This document shows, piece after piece, positions 34,855-44,265 of a stretch of 64,000 nt of DNA. Below the pieces are notes generated by a model that saw nothing but the letters and a program-made list of their open reading frames with translations, was not told the DNA's origin and searched no databases. Position numbers and translations under genes: made by a program. Numbering within the stretch: position 1 is the first letter of the stretch; every line of letters starts with the position of its first letter. Origin of the DNA: Ferruginibacter sp. HRS2-29 (lineage in GTDB: Bacteria; Bacteroidota; Bacteroidia; Chitinophagales; Chitinophagaceae). The DNA is taken from NCBI RefSeq assembly GCF_024343615.1, contig NZ_RJUB01000016.1, positions 1 to 64,000 of the forward strand, in the 5' to 3' direction.

Positions 34855-35832
34855 ATGAAAAATAGCTTCCTCGCATATTTTATTTTTTTTGCTGCAAGCG
34901 CTTATGCGCAAACTCCTGAAACAAAATTCTTACAGAAAAAAGAATACAGGTGGGCCGCCTATATATCGGATACCATTCATTTCAGCTCTCCCAACCTGAG
35001 CCTCCTTGTAAGGCAACAAGCGGATGCAGGTAAGATCAAAGTAGCTCATCCGACCTTTGATAATCATGTTTATCAAAAATATTATCAAAATAAAGAGCAA
35101 TTACAAGCTGGTGGTGCCGCTTGCGTATTGAGTGTTCCTATATTCGATAGCCTGGGCAATATAGTTAATGATATTCCTGTAGTGAAAAGTCTGCTTTTTG
35201 ATAACATAGCATTTGATTCTGTCATGAACGACCAGGTATTTGTTGAACAATTCCTTTATATAAAAAAGAATAAGCTGTTGTCGCATGTTTCATGGATATC
35301 TCCTAAGAAAAAGGTTGTTACTGCGGGTGGTACTTATCTTGGAAATACGCTTGTTTTTAATGCTTATTATAACACTACCGAATCTATCAGTAAACGCACC
35401 AGAAAAAAAGCTATATCGCTGGGAACAACTAACAGGATCTTAACCGATTCATCGTTACAATCTGACATGACCAAGCAATGGTACAACGAAAATTTTGCAA
35501 CAGCATTATGGCCTGCATTGGCTGCTGATAATATTGACATTTATCGCATAGACTCTTCAAAAAAAATTGAGATAGGTGAGATCAATGGAAATCTTTTAGG
35601 CTACTCAATTGACGTTCCGGTGTACGATGATGCCGGATATCTAATTAATTCCAAACCAGTTCTGGCTCCTTTAACTCCGTCAACATTCACCAAAATAATG
35701 TTGATTCAGGAATGGTATTACAATGCTTCTAAAGAGGTAGTATTCAATGATATCAAGGAAGTGATCCTGTATGCGGTAAAAAATAATAACAGTGAGTCAA
35801 CTCCTGTTCTGCGGATAATATTCAGGCATTAG
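34855..35832 (+). CDS. Exported protein of unknown function with two similar halves (weakly GldN-like)
   Basis: 325 residues with a signal peptide ending ASAYAQ (about 19). I do not recognise a firm family. Two stretches resemble each other: 'DQVFVEQFLYIKKNKLLSHV' and 'KIMLIQEWYYNASKEVVFND', each followed by a beta-rich ~15 residues. The second recalls the 'EDWFFD...' block of gliding proteins GldN/PorN, but only weakly. Base composition is somewhat more AT-rich than the neighbours. It stands alone between ppx and panB. Confidence 0.55.
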   Translation: MKNSFLAYFIFFAASAYAQTPETKFLQKKEYRWAAYISDTIHFSSPNLSLLVRQQADAGKIKVAHPTFDNHVYQKYYQNKEQLQAGGAACVLSVPIFDSLGNIVNDIPVVKSLLFDNIAFDSVMNDQVFVEQFLYIKKNKLLSHVSWISPKKKVVTAGGTYLGNTLVFNAYYNTTESISKRTRKKAISLGTTNRILTDSSLQSDMTKQWYNENFATALWPALAADNIDIYRIDSSKKIEIGEINGNLLGYSIDVPVYDDAGYLINSKPVLAPLTPSTFTKIMLIQEWYYNASKEVVFNDIKEVILYAVKNNNSESTPVLRIIFRH

Positions 35833-35883
35833 AATGGCACAAATCCCACATTTCAATAAAGTACTATCCCGGGATCAAAAATT

Positions 35884-35918
35884 TCTAATTATCAATTATC
35901 CATTATCAATTATTCTTT
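35884..35918. repeat. ATCAATT/ATCCATT heptads
   Basis: Phased heptads TCTAATT, ATCAATT, ATCCATT, ATCAATT, ATTCTTT about 90 bp before panB. Confidence 0.8.
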
Positions 35919-36007
35919 ACTTTTACACCCGCAATCGCCGGGATTTGTTTTATTCTAATGCAGAGCCATCTCCATTTCGGTCCATTTAACCAATATAAAA
36001 CAATACC

Positions 36008-36823
36008 ATGTCCATCCACACCGAAGTAAAAAAGATCACCACCAATACGCTTCAGAAGATGAAAGCAGCCGGTGAAAAGATCTCCATGATCACAGCCTAC
36101 GATTATTCCTTCGCAAAAATATTTGATGCTGCCGGCATCGACATCATCCTTGTAGGCGATAGTGCCAGCAATGTGATGGCCGGCCACGAAACAACCCTTC
36201 CTATCACACTCGACCAGATGATCTATCATGCCGCTTCGGTGGTGAGGGGCATCGATCGATGTTTTGTGGTGGTCGATCTCCCTTTTGGCTCCTACCAGGG
36301 AAATTCAAAGGAAGCGCTGCATTCGGCTATCCGCATCATGAAAGAAACGGGGGGGCATTCCATCAAGCTCGAAGGCGGACAGGAAGTGGTGGAATCCATC
36401 AAACGTATCGTGGATACGGGTATCCCGGTGATGGGGCATCTCGGGCTCACCCCGCAAAGTATTTATAAATTCGGTACATATGCAGTTCGGGCAAAAGAAG
36501 AGGCAGAAGCTGAAAAATTAAAAAAAGATGCGTTGCTTTTGCAGGAAGCCGGATGTTTTGGTATCGTACTGGAAAAAATTCCTGCAACATTGGCGGGGGA
36601 AGTTTCCAGATCGCTTTCCATACCTACCATCGGTATCGGTGCAGGGGGCGCCTGCGACGGACAGGTGCTGGTGATGCATGATATGCTCGGAATAAACGTA
36701 GAATTCAAACCAAGATTTTTGCGCCAATACCTCAATATGTACGAACAGGTCACCGGTGCGGTACAACAATATGTGAAGGATGTGAAGAGCAACGATTTCC
36801 CCAACGAATCTGAACAATATTAG
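36008..36823 (+). CDS. panB: 3-methyl-2-oxobutanoate hydroxymethyltransferase
   Basis: 271 residues. '[20 protein letters not shown]' followed by '[20 protein letters not shown]' (Mg-binding Asp), '[11 protein letters not shown]', 'SIKLEGG', '[11 protein letters not shown]' and '[20 protein letters not shown]' are the PanB signature blocks. It makes ketopantoate for coenzyme A synthesis. It is 6.2 kb from panC rather than in one operon. Confidence 0.96.
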   Translation: MSIHTEVKKITTNTLQKMKAAGEKISMITAYDYSFAKIFDAAGIDIILVGDSASNVMAGHETTLPITLDQMIYHAASVVRGIDRCFVVVDLPFGSYQGNSKEALHSAIRIMKETGGHSIKLEGGQEVVESIKRIVDTGIPVMGHLGLTPQSIYKFGTYAVRAKEEAEAEKLKKDALLLQEAGCFGIVLEKIPATLAGEVSRSLSIPTIGIGAGGACDGQVLVMHDMLGINVEFKPRFLRQYLNMYEQVTGAVQQYVKDVKSNDFPNESEQY

Positions 36824-36840
36824 GCGGCCTTTTTCAGATG

Positions 36841-36978
36841 TGAGTTGGCAGTTGTAAGCATGCCTAAAGCTTGAATTTCATTGTGCAACTGAACTCTCAA
36901 CCTTCATCAGAATTCTGCCCGGTAATAAAGTGCCTGATGAAAGAAATGCTGACAACTGACATCCGACAACTAACAACT
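36841..36978. repeat. Heptad repeat pair GCAGTTG / GACAACT
   Basis: Left heptads TGAGTTG, GCAGTTG (36841-36854); right heptads GACAACT, GACATCC, GACAACT, AACAACT (36951-36978), which end six bases before the TonB receptor ATG. Confidence 0.8.
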
Positions 36979-36984
36979 TTTCCA

Positions 36985-38883
36985 ATGAAATTTTTACTGC
37001 TTATAATTTTATCTGTTTCCTTTAGCATCTCTTACGCTCAATCCACCATCGACCTCGATCCCGTAAGCATCACCAGTTCGCGTACCTTACAGAGGATATC
37101 CGAAACCGGCCGGAACATTACGATCATTCCGGGCAGCACCATTGAAAAATTGCCGGTCGGTTCCCTGGATGAACTGCTTAAATATGCCGGTGCTGTGGAA
37201 GTGCAGCAGCGGGGCCCGGCGGGCGCCCAGGCTGATATCGTGATCCGTGGCGGTACCTTTCAGCAGGTATTGGTATTGCTGGATGGCATCAAGATCAACG
37301 ATCCCATCACGGGGCATTTTTCGGCATACATGCCCATCGTTCCTTCGCAGATCGATCGCATAGAAATACTGAAAGGCCCTGCTGCAGCCACATACGGCTC
37401 AGAAGCGGTAGGTGGTGTGATCAATATCATCAGCAAGACCTTTGCTTCTGCAAGCAAGGACAAATACAGCAAAACAAATGCATCATTTACCGCGGGTGAA
37501 TATGGGTATATCAGCGCCCATGCAGGTTTTGAACACAACAATAAAGATGTTCATTATTCACTGGGGATACTGAGTAATAATGCGGATGGACAATTATTGC
37601 GGGGCAATAATCGCGGGTATTTTCACAACAATACATACTCCGCCAATGTTGCCATCAACCTGAACGAACAATGGAAACTGATGCTGCACAGCAGTTACGA
37701 CACCCGTGATTTTGCTGCGCAGAATTTTTACACCACATTCGCCAGCGATACCGCTACGGAAAAAGTAAACAGCTGGTGGAACCACCTGAAACTGCGTTAC
37801 AGTAAGGGCAAAGGAACAAACGAACTCGATGTGGCTTATAAAAAAAGTTCGGATGAATACCTTTTTAATAAAGTATCCACCGCCAATAAAAACAACAGTG
37901 ACCTGTTGACCATGCAGTTTATTCACCAGCATAAAGTGTCGGAAACATTCAGTTACAATGCCGGGATATTATCCGAGATAAAAAAGATCACTTCCAACGA
38001 CCGTGGCGACCACAGCAATAATAACCTGGCGGCATTTTCATCATTGGTTTACAAACAAAACCAATTGACATTGAGCCCGGGAATACGCCTTGTACATGAT
38101 GATAACTATGGTACCGAAATTTTGCCACAGGCGAATATCGCTTACCGCATCGGTAAGATAAACCTCAAAGCGAATGCCGGAAGAGCTATCCGCAGCGCCG
38201 ATTTCACGGAACGTTACAACAATTACAACAAAACATTGGTAACCGGTGGAAGTGTGGGCAATCCTGATCTTACGGCCGAACGCTCCTTGAGCTATGAAGC
38301 GGGTGCAGACCTGTTGCTGAAGAACTTCCGTTTTTCAGCGGCATACTTTTACCGTGATCAAAATGATGTGATCGATTTTGTAACCACCCCGTACAGTGAA
38401 ATGCCACGGAAAGATAACCTCAGTCCGACAGGGACTTTTGCCCTGGCAAGAAATATCAGATCCGTCCGCACAAGCGGTGTGGAAATGGAAGCATACTATG
38501 CCTGCAATTTTTCAACAGAAAGTAATCTTACCATAAACGCCACGGCTACTTTTTTGCATTCAAAAGCGCCGGGTGCAACGGGTTCATTTTATATCATTTC
38601 GCATGCGAAAAAATTGCTTCAGCAAACGTTTACATACCGATACAAACGCATAGGCATCGCAATGAACAGTATTTTCAAGGAACGCGGGCCGCAATCCGCG
38701 ACGGGTATCGGATCGGTGGTAACGAGACAATATTGGGTGGTAAATACCAAACTTACTTACACGTACAAAATTGCGAACGCCTTCATTAGCATAAACAACA
38801 TCGGGAATGTAAAATATGTAGACCTGCTGGGAAGCCGCATGCCCGGCAGCTGGATCACCGTTGGATTGGGAGTGAATTTTTAA
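36985..38883 (+). CDS. TonB-dependent receptor, BtuB-like (no carboxypeptidase domain)
   Basis: 632 residues from the ATG at 36985, chosen because MKFLLLIILSVSFSISYAQ is a signal peptide; the longer frame begins in repeat sequence. The plug holds 'LPVGSLDELLKYAGAVEVQQ' and 'IRGGTFQQVLVLLDGIKIND' then 'EILKGPAAATYGSEAVGGVI'. The barrel contains 'KANAGRAIRSADFTERYNNY' and ends in NF (phenylalanine last). It resembles BtuB-type receptors for cobalamin-like ligands; the substrate is unproven. I see no cobalamin riboswitch in the 160-bp spacer upstream. Confidence 0.9.
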   Translation: MKFLLLIILSVSFSISYAQSTIDLDPVSITSSRTLQRISETGRNITIIPGSTIEKLPVGSLDELLKYAGAVEVQQRGPAGAQADIVIRGGTFQQVLVLLDGIKINDPITGHFSAYMPIVPSQIDRIEILKGPAAATYGSEAVGGVINIISKTFASASKDKYSKTNASFTAGEYGYISAHAGFEHNNKDVHYSLGILSNNADGQLLRGNNRGYFHNNTYSANVAINLNEQWKLMLHSSYDTRDFAAQNFYTTFASDTATEKVNSWWNHLKLRYSKGKGTNELDVAYKKSSDEYLFNKVSTANKNNSDLLTMQFIHQHKVSETFSYNAGILSEIKKITSNDRGDHSNNNLAAFSSLVYKQNQLTLSPGIRLVHDDNYGTEILPQANIAYRIGKINLKANAGRAIRSADFTERYNNYNKTLVTGGSVGNPDLTAERSLSYEAGADLLLKNFRFSAAYFYRDQNDVIDFVTTPYSEMPRKDNLSPTGTFALARNIRSVRTSGVEMEAYYACNFSTESNLTINATATFLHSKAPGATGSFYIISHAKKLLQQTFTYRYKRIGIAMNSIFKERGPQSATGIGSVVTRQYWVVNTKLTYTYKIANAFISINNIGNVKYVDLLGSRMPGSWITVGLGVNF

Positions 38884-38895
38884 GTATGCTGTTTT

Positions 38896-39039
38896 ATAAT
38901 GGATAATTTCATAATGGATAATTTCATAATGGATAATGGATAATTATACTTTCAACTCAAAATAATTTCTATTATCAGTTATACCATTACCCATTATCGA
39001 TTACCCATTATCCATTACCCATTATCCATTATCCATTAC
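38896..39039. repeat. Heptad repeat pair ATAATGG / CCATTAT
   Basis: The left array (38896-38946) has ATAATGG/ATAATTT units with occasional one-base slips. The right array (38984-39039) is eight perfectly phased heptads (CCATTAC, CCATTAT, CGATTAC...). The right array reaches into the DUF1003 gene and contains its stop codon. Confidence 0.92.
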
Positions 39040-39445
39040 TCTTCATCTCTTCCAACATCTTCAGTATCTTATCAAGCTTCTCTGTTTCGAGGTAACTCAG
39101 ATGCAGTTGCAATGCTTCAATTTCTTTTTTCGCTTCGGTATTGGTGTCGTAGTCTGCCTGCGCCTGTACACGGTCGCGGTCGGCCTGGCGGTTTTGCGCC
39201 ATCATGATGATGGGCGCCGCATAAGCAGCCTGTGTGCTGAAAATAAGATTAAGGAGTATGAACGGATATGCATCCCAGTGCCGCACGAACCCGATCACGT
39301 TGAACGTCATCCAGCATAACACAAAAACGGATTGCCAGATGATAAAATTCCACGACCCCATCACACTGGCGATCTGATCGGCCAGCCGTTGCCCGCGGGT
39401 AAGTGAACGTTCGTGTATGCGTAACCAGGTTGCTTTCATGTTCAT
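39029..39445 (-). CDS. DUF1003 membrane protein
   Basis: 138 residues. 'LADQIASVMGSWNFIIWQSV' then 'PFILLNLIFSTQAAYAAPII' and 'MMAQNRQADRDRVQAQADYD' is the DUF1003 pattern: two transmembrane helices and a C-terminal coiled coil. The function is unknown. The start may be Met3 (39439). The stop lies within CCATTAT heptads, so the extreme C-terminus (MLEEMKSNG) may be repeat-affected. Confidence 0.9.
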   Translation of the reverse strand: MNMKATWLRIHERSLTRGQRLADQIASVMGSWNFIIWQSVFVLCWMTFNVIGFVRHWDAYPFILLNLIFSTQAAYAAPIIMMAQNRQADRDRVQAQADYDTNTEAKKEIEALQLHLSYLETEKLDKILKMLEEMKSNG

Positions 39446-39484
39446 GATGTAAGTATTTTTTCAAAAGTAAATGTAAGCGATTGT

Positions 39485-40762
39485 TTATCGAAAATCCTGC
39501 AACTTCTTCTCCCAACCACTTTGCTGAAGGAATTGTTTGTAATCCTTTATGTGCAACATATCATTGATAGCTTTCTTTTTGTCCGCCGCCTGCGCATAGT
39601 ATGCTTTGCAGATCTGGTACCCGATCCAGTAACCCTGGTCGGGAAGGTTATCGGGTGTAGCCTGGTTGCCATTCGCGATCCAGTTAGCATAACGGTTTTC
39701 AAACATATCTACCTGGAACCTTTGCCAGATGAGCTTTTCTTTTCCTTTTGCCCAGGCGTATAAATTCGGATTGGCATTACTTCCACTGATCAGTTCGCCG
39801 ATGAAATCCGCCATGCCTTCTTTTATGCAATAATACAACGTGGTGGTATCGCTTTTCATTCCGTTCTGCTGAAAATGGATGAGCTCATGCGCAATGATAG
39901 CAGGCATATAACTGATCTTATTCATCCTGGTACGTTGGCTGAAACTCAATTCTTCCATGGGGGTATCATCCGATTGGGCGATCTGGTTCACACCGATCAG
40001 CAACCCTGCCTCCGATACGGTTCCGCCACTCGTCAGTGCACCAATCACAAAATATACATCCGGAAAAACAGCCGCAGGATAGATCTTTTTGAAAGCCCGG
40101 AAAGACTTTTTGAAATCCTTTTTGAAGCCATCAACTTTATAAGTGTTTGTACGAATGGCCGCATAGAACTTAGGTTGGGAGAGGATATGCGTCACAAAAG
40201 CATCGATGCTGTTTACTTTGAGTGACATGTAATCGTCCATGCCCACACTTGCAGGCGTGAAATAATAAGTTTTAAAAATGCCTTTTGCATCACCTGCCGG
40301 GTATTTCAGTGCCAGATCGTATGCATTCCAGAACCGGTGGATATCCTCTGTTACAAATTTTGCTTTTGCCGGGTCCGAATTTGGTGCCGGCCTATCTTTC
40401 AAAGATGCCATTGTTAACTCCCATAAAGGCAGGCCACGCAAAGATTTCAGGTCGTCATCCTGTAATATCTGCGATTTATTATCATACCCTTCCATAATGG
40501 CTGTTTGTAATACGCGAAAGGCATTGGCCGTATCGCCTGCCAGGGCAAAGCAACAGGCCATATTATACATATTGGAAGCTTTCTGCGATTTGAAATCTGC
40601 AGCTTCAGCAGCCTGTCCATAGATATCCGCTGCGGTTTTATAATCTTTTGCCTGGTAAAGGCTGTCGGCATTTCTGCTTAATTGTTTAGCCGTTAGATTT
40701 TGCTGCGCAAAAATGCCGGTAACATTCAATAAAAAGATGAATAGTAGTAATGAATATTTCAT
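39485..40762 (-). CDS. Exported TPR protein with DUF2268-like zinc protease domain
   Basis: 425 residues from the ATG at 40762, which gives a signal peptide (MKYSLLLFIFLLNVTGIFAQ). TPR-like helices ('NADSLYQAKDYKTAADIYGQ', 'NMYNMACCFALAGDTANAF') cover about 25-110. The C-terminal domain has 'IIAHELIHFQQNG' (HExxH) and 'CIKEGMADFIGELISG' supplying the third zinc ligand, as in gluzincin-type DUF2268 proteases. It is probably a periplasmic peptidase; the substrate is unknown. It is divergent from the aldehyde dehydrogenase across a 14-bp repeat array. Confidence 0.85.
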   Translation of the reverse strand: MKYSLLLFIFLLNVTGIFAQQNLTAKQLSRNADSLYQAKDYKTAADIYGQAAEAADFKSQKASNMYNMACCFALAGDTANAFRVLQTAIMEGYDNKSQILQDDDLKSLRGLPLWELTMASLKDRPAPNSDPAKAKFVTEDIHRFWNAYDLALKYPAGDAKGIFKTYYFTPASVGMDDYMSLKVNSIDAFVTHILSQPKFYAAIRTNTYKVDGFKKDFKKSFRAFKKIYPAAVFPDVYFVIGALTSGGTVSEAGLLIGVNQIAQSDDTPMEELSFSQRTRMNKISYMPAIIAHELIHFQQNGMKSDTTTLYYCIKEGMADFIGELISGSNANPNLYAWAKGKEKLIWQRFQVDMFENRYANWIANGNQATPDNLPDQGYWIGYQICKAYYAQAADKKKAINDMLHIKDYKQFLQQSGWEKKLQDFR

Positions 40763-40799
40763 AATCGTTTTTGAGATGATCAAAAATACGTTTTATTCG

Positions 40800-40880
40800 G
40801 GTTGACTACCGGAGGTTGACTACCGCGGGTTGACTACCGCGGGTTGACTACCGAAGGTTGACTACCGAAGGTTGACTACC
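40800..40880. repeat. Six copies of a 14-bp repeat GGTTGACTACCGNN
   Basis: Units start at 40800, 40814, 40828, 40842, 40856 and 40870; the last two bases vary (GA, CG, CG, AA, AA). The core GGTTGACTACC is an interrupted palindrome (GGT...ACC). It fills most of the spacer between two divergent genes, upstream of the aldehyde dehydrogenase. Confidence 0.95.
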
Positions 40881-40930
40881 TGTTAAACCCAAAATCCTTA
40901 CCTTGCACCCCGAAAATAAAAGACTTCTAT

Positions 40931-42457
40931 ATGAAAGATATTCTCAAAGTATTAGGCATCCAGGCTTCTTCACAGGGAGCATCTACCGGCAGCAACTGGC
41001 TGAAGACAACCGGTGAAAAAATAACTTCTTATTCCCCTGTCGATGGCGAGATCATCGGAACGGTAAAAGGCACCAACAGGGCTGCCTATGATACAGTAGT
41101 AACAAAAGCGCAGGAAGCATTTGTTGAATGGCGTTCGTGGCCGGCGCCAAAACGTGGCGAGATCGTACGCCAGGTAGGTGATGAATTGAGGAAAAATAAA
41201 GCAGCGCTCGGCAAACTCGTGAGTTATGAAATGGGCAAAAGCCTGCAGGAAGGTTTGGGAGAAGTACAGGAAATGATCGATATATGCGATTTTGCAGTAG
41301 GACTTTCGAGGCAATTGCACGGACTTACCATGCACAGCGAAAGGCCCGGCCACAGGATGTATGAGCAATACCACCCTCTGGGGATCGTGGGAATAATTTC
41401 TGCATTCAATTTCCCGGTAGCGGTATGGAGCTGGAACAGTATGCTGGCATGGGTTTGCGGGGATGTAGCGATCTGGAAGCCAAGCGAAAAAACTCCTTTG
41501 TGCGGCATCGCCTGCCAGAAAATAATTCAACAGGTTTTCAAAAAGAATAATGTTCCGGAAGGTGTGAGCGGGCTCATCATCGGCGGCCGCGAAGTGGGCG
41601 AATGGATGAGTGCCGATACACGCATCCCATTGGTTTCTGCCACAGGCAGCACACGTATGGGTAAAGCAGTGGCGTCAACTGTGGCTGAAAGGCTTGGCCG
41701 CAGCCTGCTTGAGCTGGGTGGCAACAATGCCATCATCATTTCCAAAGAAGCGGATCTCGGGATCGCTATCACCGCGGCAGCATTTGGTGCCGTAGGTACG
41801 GCCGGACAGCGTTGTACCACTACCCGCAGGCTGATCATTCACGAAAAGATATACAATAAATTCAAAGACCTGCTGGTGCACGCTTACGGCCAGTTGAAGA
41901 TAGGTAACCCGTTGCTGGAAAAAAATCACGTAGGCCCGTTGATCGATAAAGATGCGGTGGCCATGTATCTGGCAGCGATTGAAAAATGTAAGGCCGAAGG
42001 CGGTAATTTCATCGTGGAAGGTGGCGTGCTGAAAGGCAAAGGATACGAAAGCGGTTGTTATGTAAAACCATGCATCGCGGAAGCAAAAAACAGCTACGAG
42101 ATCGTGCAGCACGAAACATTTGCCCCCATCCTATATATCATGAAATATAAAACGATGGAGGAAGCATTGGCGATGCAGAATGGCGTTCCCCAGGGTCTTT
42201 CATCATCAGTGATCACCAACAACCTTCGCGAAGCAGAAGCATTCTTATCTGCCAGCGGCAGCGATTGTGGTATCGCTAATGTTAATATCGGTACAAGTGG
42301 CGCAGAGATCGGCGGGGCATTTGGTGGGGAAAAGGAAACCGGCGGCGGCAGGGAAAGCGGAAGCGATGCCTGGAAAGTGTATATGCGCCGCCAGACCAAT
42401 ACCATCAATTATACCGACAAACTGCCGCTGGCACAGGGAATCAGGTTTGATTTGTAA
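40931..42457 (+). CDS. Aldehyde dehydrogenase, ALDH7 type (aminoadipate-semialdehyde dehydrogenase-like)
   Basis: 508 residues. The ALDH fold shows N160 in 'SAFNFPVAVWSWNSMLAW', E261 in 'SLLELGGNNAIII' and nucleophile C295 in 'GTAGQRCTTTRRL'. The overall pattern ('HGLTMHSERPGHRMYEQYHP', 'NVNIGTSGAEIGGAFGGEKE') is that of family 7 (antiquitin), which oxidises alpha-aminoadipate semialdehyde in lysine breakdown. That fits the lysine-dehydrogenase-like gene at 1767. It is a single gene with a TACCTTGC promoter-like box about 27 bp upstream. Confidence 0.9.
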   Translation: MKDILKVLGIQASSQGASTGSNWLKTTGEKITSYSPVDGEIIGTVKGTNRAAYDTVVTKAQEAFVEWRSWPAPKRGEIVRQVGDELRKNKAALGKLVSYEMGKSLQEGLGEVQEMIDICDFAVGLSRQLHGLTMHSERPGHRMYEQYHPLGIVGIISAFNFPVAVWSWNSMLAWVCGDVAIWKPSEKTPLCGIACQKIIQQVFKKNNVPEGVSGLIIGGREVGEWMSADTRIPLVSATGSTRMGKAVASTVAERLGRSLLELGGNNAIIISKEADLGIAITAAAFGAVGTAGQRCTTTRRLIIHEKIYNKFKDLLVHAYGQLKIGNPLLEKNHVGPLIDKDAVAMYLAAIEKCKAEGGNFIVEGGVLKGKGYESGCYVKPCIAEAKNSYEIVQHETFAPILYIMKYKTMEEALAMQNGVPQGLSSSVITNNLREAEAFLSASGSDCGIANVNIGTSGAEIGGAFGGEKETGGGRESGSDAWKVYMRRQTNTINYTDKLPLAQGIRFDL

Positions 42458-42534
42458 AAAAAATCCTAATAATGACCGTTGGTAGCCCCCTTTCGCGGAT
42501 GTGGAGCTATTTTCGCTCTCTACTAATAAAAAGC

Positions 42535-44205
42535 ATGATGATTAAATTTTCGGCTGTTTTGCTCGGTGCACTTGTTTGCCATTCAATGGCATTTGCACAA
42601 CCAAACGTTAAGAAAGAAACCGTGCCCAATGGCTGGCATTTAATGGACCAGGCCTCTACGGGTTATTATGGTATCAGCCTCGATAAGGCATATGAATTCC
42701 TGAAAGCAAAAAATATAAAAAGCAAGACTATTACGGTTGCGGTAATAGATGGCGGGATCGATACTACCCAGGAAGACCTGAAAGCGATCCTCTGGAAAAA
42801 TCCCAAAGAGATCCCGGGCAATGGCATCGATGACGACAAGAACGGTTACGTCGATGATGTATATGGCTGGAATTTCCTTGGTGGAAAAGATGGCCGGAAT
42901 GTAAAAGAAGATAGTTTTGAAGGCGCAAGGGTATACTATGCGCTCAAATCGAAGTATGAAGGCAAGGATGGTACAGGCCTGACCGGTGATGAAAAAGCCG
43001 AATTCGAAATGTATCAGCGTGCCCGCAAAGCTGTGACTGGTGATGTGAATGAGCAGGAAATTTATATGATGAAGCAGATGCTGCCTCGTTTTATCACCGG
43101 CGATTCTATCGTACAGAAAGACCTCGGCAAGGCGGAATACAACGGCAATGATCTCAAGAATTATTCTCCCAAAAAAATGGAAGCCATCTTTGTGAAATCA
43201 ATGATGATAGGCATTTCCAAAGCCAATGACAGTTATGATATCACCAACACGCAGCTGATCAGTGAAATGAATGGTGAACTTCGTAAAGGAGAAGCTGCCA
43301 CCACACCTCCGCAGGAGTTCAGGAAAGAAATTGTAAAGGATGACGAAAACGACATCAAAGACCGTTTTTATGGCAATAATGATGTGATGACGGGTACCCC
43401 GTTTCACGGAACGCATTGCGCCGGTATCATCGGTGCTATCAGGAACAATAACAAGGGCGTGGATGGTGTAGCCGACAACGTTCGCATTATGATGGTGCGT
43501 GCTGTTCCGGATGGAGATGAACACGATAAGGATGTGGCGAACGCGATCCGTTATGCCGTAGACAATGGCGCAAGGATCATCAGCATGAGCTTTGGTAAGG
43601 ATTTTTCGCCCCAAAAGAAATGGGTAGATGAAGCATTCAGGTATGCCGATTCCAAAGGTGTGCTGTTGGTAAAAGCGGCCGGAAATGATAATAAAAATGT
43701 GGATGTGGAACCCAGCTATCCTAACCCGGTGTATGCCGACGGCAAAGGACGTGCAACGAATGTGATCAACGTGGGCGCAAGCGGAGATCCGAAAAATGGT
43801 GGCCTCGCAGCTAAGTTCAGCAACTACGGAAAAAATGAAGTGGATATTTTTGCCCCGGGTGTAGGGATCTATTCCACCATCCCCGGGGTGTCCAATTACG
43901 GTAACGCGAATGGTACCAGCATGGCTTGTCCGGTAGTAGCAGGTGTAGCTGCATTGCTGCTGGAATACTTCCCTACCCTTACACCTCAGCAGTTGAAGCA
44001 GGCAATTGAAAAATCGGCCCAGGTACCGCAGGACAAGGTTTCGCAGCCTGGTACTAAAGATATGGTAGAGTTCAGCGAACTCGCCAGGACAGGCGGTATC
44101 ATCAATGCTTATGAAGCAGTGAAATATGCCAGCACACTGGTGAAAGCTCCTGTTAAGAAAACAGTGCTTCCGAAGCCTACGTTTAAGAAAGCGAAAGCAG
44201 CTTAA
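42535..44205 (+). CDS. S8 (subtilisin-like) peptidase with a long insert, exported
   Basis: 556 residues from the ATG at 42535 (signal peptide ends FAQ, about 22); a longer frame adds a charged N-terminus. Catalytic Asp72 is in 'TVAVIDGGID', His291 in 'GTPFHGTHCAGIIGA', Ser462 in 'NGTSMACPVVAG', and the oxyanion Asn384 in 'KAAGNDN'. About 220 residues separate Asp and His, where classical subtilisins have about 30; the extra ~185 residues form a charged helical insert. A Pro/Lys-rich tail ends the protein. A strong hairpin follows. Confidence 0.93.
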   Translation: MMIKFSAVLLGALVCHSMAFAQPNVKKETVPNGWHLMDQASTGYYGISLDKAYEFLKAKNIKSKTITVAVIDGGIDTTQEDLKAILWKNPKEIPGNGIDDDKNGYVDDVYGWNFLGGKDGRNVKEDSFEGARVYYALKSKYEGKDGTGLTGDEKAEFEMYQRARKAVTGDVNEQEIYMMKQMLPRFITGDSIVQKDLGKAEYNGNDLKNYSPKKMEAIFVKSMMIGISKANDSYDITNTQLISEMNGELRKGEAATTPPQEFRKEIVKDDENDIKDRFYGNNDVMTGTPFHGTHCAGIIGAIRNNNKGVDGVADNVRIMMVRAVPDGDEHDKDVANAIRYAVDNGARIISMSFGKDFSPQKKWVDEAFRYADSKGVLLVKAAGNDNKNVDVEPSYPNPVYADGKGRATNVINVGASGDPKNGGLAAKFSNYGKNEVDIFAPGVGIYSTIPGVSNYGNANGTSMACPVVAGVAALLLEYFPTLTPQQLKQAIEKSAQVPQDKVSQPGTKDMVEFSELARTGGIINAYEAVKYASTLVKAPVKKTVLPKPTFKKAKAA

Positions 44206-44222
44206 GCATCAAGATAAAATAA

Positions 44223-44260
44223 TGCGCAAAGCCCCGGGGTATCCTCCGGGGCTTTGCGCA
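44223..44260 (+). terminator. 15-bp GC-rich hairpin after the S8 peptidase
   Basis: TGCGCAAAGCCCCGG (44223-44237) pairs exactly with 44246-44260 across an eight-base loop, 18 bp past the stop codon. No T run follows, so it may terminate weakly or protect the 3' end. Confidence 0.75.
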
Positions 44261-44265
44261 TAAGG

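Noticed and set aside
36824..36984. Cobalamin riboswitch ahead of the BtuB-like receptor
   Set aside because: The spacer is too short and is occupied by GACAACT-type repeats; no conserved riboswitch core seen.
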